The notes beneath the pieces were generated by a model. That model searched no databases. It saw only the letters and a program-made list of their open reading frames with translations, and was not told the DNA's origin. From Deltaproteobacteria bacterium (GTDB taxonomy: Bacteria > Desulfobacterota > GWC2-55-46 > S146-70 > JAUXIU01): a DNA stretch of 6,759 bases. A program made the translations under genes and the position numbers. Below, piece after piece: positions 6,659-6,759 of the stretch (the stretch's first letter is position 1; every line of letters starts with the position of its first letter). The stretch lies in contig JAUXIU010000060.1 of NCBI GenBank assembly GCA_030620895.1, positions 1 to 6,759 of the forward strand. Reading direction: 5' to 3'.

Positions 6659-6714
6659 CGCAACCCGCAACCCGTAACCCGCAACACGTAACCCGTAACA
6701 CGCAACTCGCAACT
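6659..6714 (+). repeat. Array of eight 7-nt words, CGNAACY type
   Basis: Eight units in perfect 7-nt register start at the very next base after the 9-nt array. Words are cgcaac or cgtaac followed by C, A or T. This is the same word family and orientation as 232-266, more than 6 kb away. No RGTTNCG partner lies between ubiX and the ORF at 6484, so its inverted partner, if there is one, is outside the window on the right. Confidence 0.9.
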
Positions 6715-6735
6715 TAATTAGAATATTTAGTAACA

Positions 6736-6759
6736 AAGAAAACCAGGCAAACCAGACAA
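6736..6759 (+). repeat. Start of a further 9-nt word array, cut by the window end
   Basis: Two full units (aagaaaacc at 6736, aggcaaacc at 6745) and a partial third fit the ATGTAAACY family of 6578-6658, after a 21-nt A+T-rich gap. The word family therefore returns to 9 nt after the 7-nt block. Its extent is unknown. Confidence 0.55.

Noticed and set aside
6472..6705. Minus-strand 77-codon ORF with a repeated VYxVYLV-like hydrophobic segment
   Set aside because: It is the 7-nt and 9-nt arrays and the opposite strand of the four-helix-bundle remnant read in one open frame; the three-residue period follows from the 9-nt word. No ribosome binding site or family likeness.
6343..6714. CRISPR array
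   Set aside because: Units are 7 or 9 nt, contiguous and degenerate, with no spacers and no cas genes.

Overview
The window looks like a chromosomal stretch from a Gram-negative bacterium of moderate-to-low G+C. Evidence for this is a membrane-anchored periplasmic HtrA protease with two PDZ domains, a ClpB disaggregase and a UbiX flavin prenyltransferase. The order clpB, hsp20, DUF1844, htrA, together with degraded four-helix-bundle (23S rRNA intervening-sequence type) ORFs and short-word repeats, recalls deltaproteobacterial or Nitrospirota-like genomes and metagenome bins. That placement is inference; no rRNA or marker gene here settles it.

Layout. At the left edge a minus-strand gene begins (11 codons, possibly a response regulator). 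Next comes a gene-poor stretch (35-341) with a 39-codon four-helix-bundle ORF remnant flanked by two arrays of five 7-nt words in opposite orientation, then a probable promoter for clpB (342-2933). The 376-nt gap 2934-3309 holds nested inverted repeats that could fold as RNA, a degenerate 7-nt word array and a probable promoter. Then follow hsp20 (3310-3750), a DUF1844 gene (3766-4173), htrA (4233-5717) and ubiX (5725-6327), all on the plus strand with gaps of 15, 59 and 7 nt, so probably one transcript. The last 432 nt hold fifteen 9-nt words in strict register, a second truncated four-helix-bundle ORF, nine 9-nt words in the opposite orientation, eight 7-nt words of the same family as at the left edge, and the start of another 9-nt word array running off the window.

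How the genes work together. ClpB rescues aggregated protein in the cytoplasm, Hsp20 holds unfolding proteins in a form ClpB and Hsp70 can use, and HtrA removes or refolds damaged protein in the periplasm: a protein quality-control neighbourhood. clpB and hsp20 share a TTGACA-N17-TAAAKT promoter pattern. DUF1844 lies inside this run but has no known function. UbiX makes prenylated FMN for UbiD-type decarboxylases and looks like a passenger gene.

The most unusual content is between the genes. Two separate loci have the same plan: plus-strand four-helix-bundle ORF start, RGTT-type fixed-length words upstream, and the reverse-complementary AACY-type words downstream. The words vary by substitution but almost never in length, and the two loci use different word lengths (7 and 9 nt). 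This is reported as the main candidate for an undescribed element.
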